Shown here: positions 59,201 through 64,000 of the stretch, one piece after another | How the letters are laid out: the number at the start of each line of letters is the position of its first letter | How positions within the stretch are numbered: the stretch's first letter is position 1 | From: Strigamia acuminata | Taxonomy: Eukaryota > Arthropoda > Chilopoda > Geophilomorpha > Linotaeniidae | Reading direction: 5' to 3' | NCBI GenBank assembly: GCA_949358305.1 | Contig: OX442314.1 | Span: 30,551,118 to 30,615,117 of the forward strand | DNA: 64,000 bases | The notes under the pieces: generated by a model | What the model saw: the letters and a program-made list of their open reading frames with translations, nothing else | Told to the model about the DNA's origin: nothing | The model's database searches: none | Position numbers and translations under genes: made by a program

Positions 59201-62141
59201 CTTGATGGCACCTCTTGGTTTGAGTTGAAATTTCTTTAAGACGAACCCACCAATCAATATCCCAAGACAACCTCCAGGAATTGCGATCCCGCCTAGCAAT
59301 TTAAAAGAAACATTTCGTTAAAACGCAATTTCATTCTCCTACTTTCACACCTATAAATATATTCGCTTGACTTTTACTGATGCTGAACTGCGTTTCCAAA
59401 TACTTGGGCAAGAAAACAGCAAAACCACTCAGGATGACCAGCTCCATACACGACCCAACGCACGTCACCGTGAATATGGGATTGTAAAACAAATTAAAAA
59501 TCGACCTTGGTATATCTGCAAACGTTCATTTCAAACAAGTAATGTAAAGGTTTTTATATTTCAATATCGATAAATCACTGCCAGATTGCGCTAGTGCAAA
59601 AGGGTACGACATAGGTGAAAAACGCGTACAAGATTCCTGCAATCTTTTAAGATACTTCCCGGCATCGCACCCGTGATTATTATAATGATTAAAATAATAT
59701 CATTTTAATTGTATTTTATAATAAAATGTTTTTCCAATTTATAAAATACAGTTTTATGCTGTTTTTAGTTTAATACACATACTCTGTATGTCTGTTTAGT
59801 TTATCGATTGCTTTGCCTGGAAAGCACACAATTTTGAATTTTGCCAGTTACCTAGGCAATCGATTGCAACGTCTGTACATCTATTGTGTTTCTGGTATTT
59901 TCGCCTACTTTTATGTATAACTACACCAGAGAAATGGCTCGGCCAATAGGAAAAAGTTACACTCTTATGATGAGCCAGAGTATAGAAAATATACGCGCAG
60001 ATAAGGGATTTTATTTTCAACCAGAGTAGCCTGGTTTCTAATGAAACAAGTAAACATCTGTAATGCAGGGAAGCATTACATATTAGACTTCTAAACCCCG
60101 TCCCTCTGTCCGATTGAAATTCTCTGGAAATATCTTTAATTTCGATTGAAATTCTCTGGAAATATCTGTAATTTTGATTGAAATTCTCTGGAAATATCTG
60201 TAATTTTGATTGAAATTCTCTGGAAATATCTGTAATTTTGATTGAAATTCTCTGGAAATATCTTTAATTTCAAGTTTTTTTTCTAAAGAATTTATATGGA
60301 AATTATAGATGTCTCCAGAGAATTTCTGGGGAAATATCTGAAATTTCCTCAGAAATAACATCGAAATTTCCAGAGATTTTCTCTGAAAATGACCACGTGT
60401 TTAATTTTTTTTTTCATTTTTAGACTTCTAAACTCTATGTTTAGAAAATCTCATGTAACGGTCATGTCTGTCCGTCCGTCTGTCTGTCTGTCTGTCGACA
60501 ACGATTCCGCAAAAACTACCGCAGCTAGAGCCAAACGGACAACCGCATTAAATCGAGCATACCTATATTAGTATCCTAAGGTATTTTCAGATTTCTCCGA
60601 CCTCCGGTTGAATTAATAAACCGGTTTTAGTGCACTTTTAGCGGTGTATTTCATGAAAATTACAGAAATGACGTCATCATGACGACGTCATTTCCGTAAT
60701 TTTCATAGAAGACAGTTCACACTTGCGGTTGGCGGATACACCGCGGATACGTTGCATCCGAGGTTTGCTGCAAATGAGCTGTGATTGGCTGCGAAAAAAA
60801 TCAAACTAGAAATATTTTTTAGTTTTCCGCGCGATTTATTTCCCGATTGTAGCAAACCCCGGACGCAACAATTCCGCAGCATATCAGCAAGTGTGAACCA
60901 AGCTTTAGACTTGGGACAGACGGACTTTCTGCGTGACCTCTACATCGCGCATTTGCGACGAGTTAAATCCCGTGATTTCAGTGCGGACGATTTGCAACAG
61001 TTGACGTGTCACACGTACGTTCGTTGTTCGCAATCTGTTTCCATCCCGCGGCCGACGTATTAAGCGCAATTGACGGCGTGGACGAGGAAGCATTTGGAAC
61101 TTAACATTTAATATTGAATGATGATATTAAAATGAAATGGGTTTAGAAGTCTAATGTGTAATGCTTCCCTGCATTACAAATCCCGGGATTTAACTCATCG
61201 CAAATGCGCGATGTAGAGGTCACGCAGAAAGTCAGTCTGTCCCAAGTCTAAGCCGTATATTCTAGGGATGAGAACGGGACCGGGACTGGTCCCGGTACCG
61301 GTCCCGGTCCCGTCCCGTCCCGCAGCGAGATTCGGGACGGGACGGGACTAGATGAATCTGTATTGCGCGGGATTCGGGACGGGACGGGACTGATAATTTT
61401 TGCCTTATGCGGGATTCGGGACGGGACGGGACTTGGTTAAGTTTCATTTGATCTTATTTACTTATCATATTTGATCATATTTGACCATTTTTGATCATTT
61501 TTGATCATATTTGACCAAATTTGATCATATTAGATCAAATTTTATCATATTTGATCATATTTTAATGTTATATGCGCGTATTACGTTAACGTTATATGTG
61601 CGTATTTCGGGACACGGGACGGTTCGGGACTCGAAAATTTAGCATATTCCGGGACACGGGACGGGACGGGACCGGGAAAATTGGAACATTTCGGGACACG
61701 GGACGGGACGGGACTGGAACAATTGACTTATTTCGGGACACGGGACGGGTCGGGACCCAAAAATTGGTCCCGTTCTCATCCCTAGATATTCCATGAAAAT
61801 TACGGAAATGACGTCATTTCCGTAATTTTCATGGAATAGACGGCTAAAAGTGCACTAAAACCGGTTTATTAATTCAACCGGAGGTCGGATAAATCTGAAA
61901 ATACCTTAGGATACTAATATAGGTATGCTGAATTTAATGCCGTTGTCCGTTTGGCTCTAGCTGCTATAGTTTTTGCAGAATCGTTGACGACGGACGGACA
62001 GACAGACAGACAGCCGTTTCATGAGACTTTCTAAACATCAGGTTTAGAAGTCTAAAACAAAGCGGATTTACAGTTGACTAACAATCTGGCATCCATTTTT
62101 GTTTAAGTATTTAATTGGTGGCGCTACTGTGCACAAAAAGT

Positions 62142-62172
<31 letters not shown>

Positions 62173-64000
62173 TCATGTCAAGTGAAATAAAAGCCTTTAC
62201 AATTAATATCAAACCTCGAATATTGCTGCCGTATCTCTCCCGTTCGATGCTTTGCGATGGTTTGCTGTAAGACGAAGACAGGGAATCGGATGGTGTATTA
62301 TCCGACGGATTGACGGATATGCTACTATCTTCGTAAACGAGCGTCACTTTACGGTAGCTTTTCAGGCGCTTTGGAAACGTAAATACGGGCACGGCAACCA
62401 AGAGTAGCAGACAGCCGATGATGAGGAATCCAGCCCACCAGGCCCCGACCCATCGGGGATCGTCCTGACGAATGCTCAAATCGTCCGAATTGACTGTGAG
62501 AAAGTCCACGTAAAACGACAGCAAATATCCACCCAAGAGGAAGCCGCAGACAGGTCCGAAGGCCACCATGCTGTATAAAAAACCTTGGGATTTGTAGAAT
62601 GGTTTTTAGTATTTACAAGCAGAAGGTGAGTGTCAATTACCGATGTACATAGCTGCGCTTTCCTTTTTGATGTGGTCGTCGATGTAAGTGGTGCCGAGAG
62701 TGAAGAGTGGCGAACCACCGGAGCCGATAAGTAACTGAGCGCACATGAAAATCACTACGGCGACAGCGTTGGATGATTCGCCTTTGGGACACCATGGATG
62801 ATCTGCAGAGGATTCGACGGCGGAAGCAAGAATGCTGGTGCAGGAGAAGACTTGAATAAATATTTTTGGCTATTTCTTTTTATCTAAAAGGGTCTGTTTT
62901 ATTATTTTTAAAATGCATTTTCTACGTTTAGGGGGTTTATTGTATAAAAACTGCACCAAATTGTGTTCTTTTCGTCTTAAATTGCATTTTATCCGTTTTA
63001 AATTGCATTTATCCGTCTTAAGTTGCATTTATCCGTCTTAAATTGCATTTATCCGTCTTAAATTGTATTTTATCCGTCTTAAATTGTATTTTATCCGTCT
63101 TAAATTGCATTTATCCGTTTTAAATTGCATTTTATTCGTTTTAAATTGCATTTTATCCGTCTTAAATTGCATTTTATCTGTCTTAAATTAATTTTATCCG
63201 TCTTAAATTGCATTTTATCCGTCTTAAATTAATTTTATCCGTCTTAAATTGATTTTATTCGTCTTAAATTGCATTTTATCCGTCTTAAATTGCATTTTAT
63301 CCGTCTTAAATTGCATTTTATCCGTCTTAAATTGCATTTTATCCGTCTTAAATTGCATTCTATCAGTCTTAAATTGATTTTATCCGTCTTAAATTGCATT
63401 TTATCCGTCTTAAATTGCATTTTATCCGTCTTAAATTGCATTTTATCCGTCTTAAATTGCATTTTATCCGTCTTAAATTGCATTTTATCCGTCTTAAATT
63501 GCATTTTATCCGTCTTAAATTGCATTTTATCCGTCTTAAATTGCATTCTATCAGTCTTAAATTGATTTTATCCGTCTTAAATTGCATTTTATCCGTCTTA
63601 AATTGCATTTTATCCGTCTTAAATTGCATTTTTCTGATAAGTTTTCCATTTTTCCATCTTAAATTGAATTCTTCTGATAAATTTTTCATTTTTTCGTCTT
63701 AAACTGAATATCCCAAAGCCAAAATAGGACTTTCAAGCACCCAAAACACATTTTTTTAAATCCAATTTTACACCACTTCCATACCTTTTGTCTTTACACA
63801 TATTCTGTTCCGTTAAATTCAGATTGATTGGATCCTGCATTATATATCTCCCGGAAGCAAACTGCGGTATGACAAAGACGAGTGACCCAATCCCCATTAC
63901 AATCGTTCCTACAAGCACCAAATTAACAAAACCAACCAAAAATCACAACCACATCAACCACCGAATCACCTGTTCCTAACCACACCGGAATGTGACGTCG
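56215..64000 (-). CDS. Organic anion transporter (OATP/SLCO), C-terminal 645 codons
   Basis: OATPs are 12-TM plasma-membrane transporters of amphipathic organic anions. Exons in transcription order: 64000-63970 (partial), 63908-63785, 62834-62641, 62583-62215, 59515-59351, 59292-59097, 57598-57433, 57376-57204, 57147-57083 and 56669-56215. All phases agree and sum to 645 residues plus TGA. The family signature D-x-RW-V-GAWW-x-G-FL is seen as DPRWVGAWWAGFL (exon 62583-62215). Further landmarks are GSPLFTLGTTYIDD, AFGPVCGFLLGG, KYLETQF, and the Cys-rich Kazal-like loop (CNEGCQC, ISPICG, YFSPCFAGC, HYSDCKC). The final TM exon carries GYIPSPIMFGNVID, and the polar cytoplasmic tail follows. The N-terminal TMs lie beyond the window. 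Introns carry many repeats. Confidence 0.93.
57655..57925. repeat. Inverted repeat in OATP intron, about 85-bp arms
   Basis: The arm from GCTTCAAATAAACGTCCGGA (57658) to ACTAATGCATC (about 57738) is the diverged inverted complement of 57838-57920, with about 100 bp between. It is a fold-back unit just upstream, in transcription sense, of the Kazal-loop exon, outside its splice sites. Confidence 0.7.
57928..58167. mobile_element. MITE with TATACTCTGTCTGACC ends
   Basis: CTATACTCTGTCTGACCTTA (57928 onward) is repeated in inverted form at 58138-58167, ending GTCAGACAGAGTATAG. The TIR is about 28 bp and the element about 240 bp, with no ORF. It directly adjoins the inverted repeat on its left and another element on its right. 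Confidence 0.75.
58183..59040. mobile_element. About 860-bp TIR element, TTGTGTTCACAC family, copy 2
   Basis: Left end TTGTGTTCACACTAGACGCA is matched by the inverted right end, which reads GCGTCGCCCCGTGTGAACAC followed by AAG. The first 340 bp match 20000-20350. The interior contains repeats of GTTCA(A/C)GTTC at 58560-58680. No transposase frame is present. Confidence 0.75.
60112..60275. repeat. 32-bp tandem repeat
   Basis: About five copies of a 32-bp unit starting ATTGAAATTCTCTGGAAATA. Diverged words of the same kind continue to about 60380. Confidence 0.85.
60421..62057. mobile_element. Fold-back element with about 270-bp inverted arms
   Basis: Left arm 60421-60713 and right arm 61787-62057 are inverted copies. 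Both start with TAGACTTCTAAAC and share a CCGGTTTATTAATTCAACCG-type block, a CTGTCTGTCTGT run and a palindromic TGACGTCA core. The interior holds a second inverted pair (about 60905-60976 and 61185-61255). A third pair consists of the word GGAAGCATTACA, followed in the left copy by TATTAGACTTCTAAAC, at 60070 and, inverted, near 61140-61175. The layers show repeated insertion into earlier insertions. Confidence 0.75.
61263..61784. mobile_element. hAT/Ac-like non-autonomous element, GGGAC-rich
   Basis: A 522-bp element with TIRs TAGGGATGAGAACGGGAC and the inverted GTCCCGTTCTCATCCCTA. The ends resemble the Ac/Ds terminus (TAGGGATGAAA). The subterminal regions are filled with (C/T)GGGACGGGAC repeats on both sides, facing inward, around an AT-rich core of TTGATCATAT words. 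The 8-bp flanks GTATATTC and AGATATTC agree at six positions. There is no transposase frame. Confidence 0.8.
62143..62172. repeat. (CA)n microsatellite
   Basis: About 15 CA units, 43 bp from the splice donor of the OATP exon 62583-62215, in its downstream intron. Confidence 0.9.
62970..63645. repeat. 21-bp minisatellite in OATP intron
   Basis: About 32 copies of a 21-bp unit (TTAAATTGCATTTTATCCGT plus C), some 19-20 bp. Because 21 is a multiple of three and the unit lacks stops in several frames, long open frames appear on both strands; they are not genes. The array fills most of the intron between exons 63908-63785 and 62834-62641. Confidence 0.95.

Larger units (their letters stand above)
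59516..62214 (-). other. 2.7-kb OATP intron packed with nested repeats
   Basis: No exon is supported. From left to right it holds a diverged partner of the 5168-5577 element (59690-60000), a 32-bp tandem repeat (60112-60275), a long fold-back element (60421-62057) and, inside it, a hAT/Ac-like element (61263-61784) and further inverted pairs. A (CA)n run lies at 62143-62172. Confidence 0.75.

Noticed and set aside
63244-63702. Heptad-repeat proteins on both strands
   Set aside because: They are products of the 21-bp minisatellite lying between two OATP exons.
1-64000. Search for tRNA-like B-box and cloverleaf sequences
   Set aside because: No convincing B-box with pairing arms was noticed by eye; a covariance-model scan would be needed to exclude RNA genes.

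Overview
This is a stretch of AT-rich nuclear DNA from an animal, most likely an arthropod. Every protein-coding gene except three is split by GT-AG introns. Gene families present include SSBP/Ssdp, Rab32, OATP with an extracellular Kazal-like loop, CstF-64 and SOD-repeat proteins. Interspersed DNA-transposon derivatives and CCTAA-type repeats fit an arthropod, and cystine-knot precursors with an acidic propeptide ending in Arg are common in arachnids and other arthropods. The species cannot be named from the sequence. No RNA gene, CRISPR array or bacterial feature was seen.

Layout. (1) Positions 1-10593 are non-coding, probably upstream introns of the SSBP gene, and are rich in minisatellites and MITE-like repeats. 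(2) Positions 10594-39300, plus strand: thirteen 3' coding exons and a long 3' UTR of an SSBP/Ssdp gene (LDB/LIM-homeodomain co-regulator), spread over 26 kb with introns up to 7.6 kb; its N-terminal LisH exons lie outside the window. (3) 40117-48701 is compact: a secreted glycine-rich protein (-), an 83-residue protein ending in a Cys5 run (-), a kelch-repeat protein (-) and, divergent from it, a 14-exon gene (+) for a secreted, probably GPI-anchored protein with six Cu/Zn-SOD-like domains. (4) 48998-52892 is a large inverted duplication holding two head-to-head, almost identical three-exon genes for a six-cysteine knottin-type secreted peptide. The outer end of the right arm is the 3' end of an intronless CstF-64-like gene with two RRMs (53891-52698, -); a fragment of that gene closes the left arm. 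(5) 54149-54973 (-) is a complete four-exon Rab32. (6) 56215-64000 (-) is the 3' part (10 exons, 645 codons) of an organic-anion transporter (OATP/SLCO) gene whose introns carry nested transposon-like inverted repeats and a 21-bp minisatellite.

The genes do not form one pathway; this is ordinary chromosomal neighbourhood. The most notable items are the palindromic knottin duplication, the CstF-64-like gene with an in-frame TAA between its RRMs and hinge, the six-unit SOD-like protein that appears to have lost most copper ligands, a small two-exon gene too short for simple ORF calling, and an SSBP microexon. Exon structures were derived by hand from splice signals, phase agreement and family resemblance. 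All exon sums are multiples of three, but none has been checked against transcripts.
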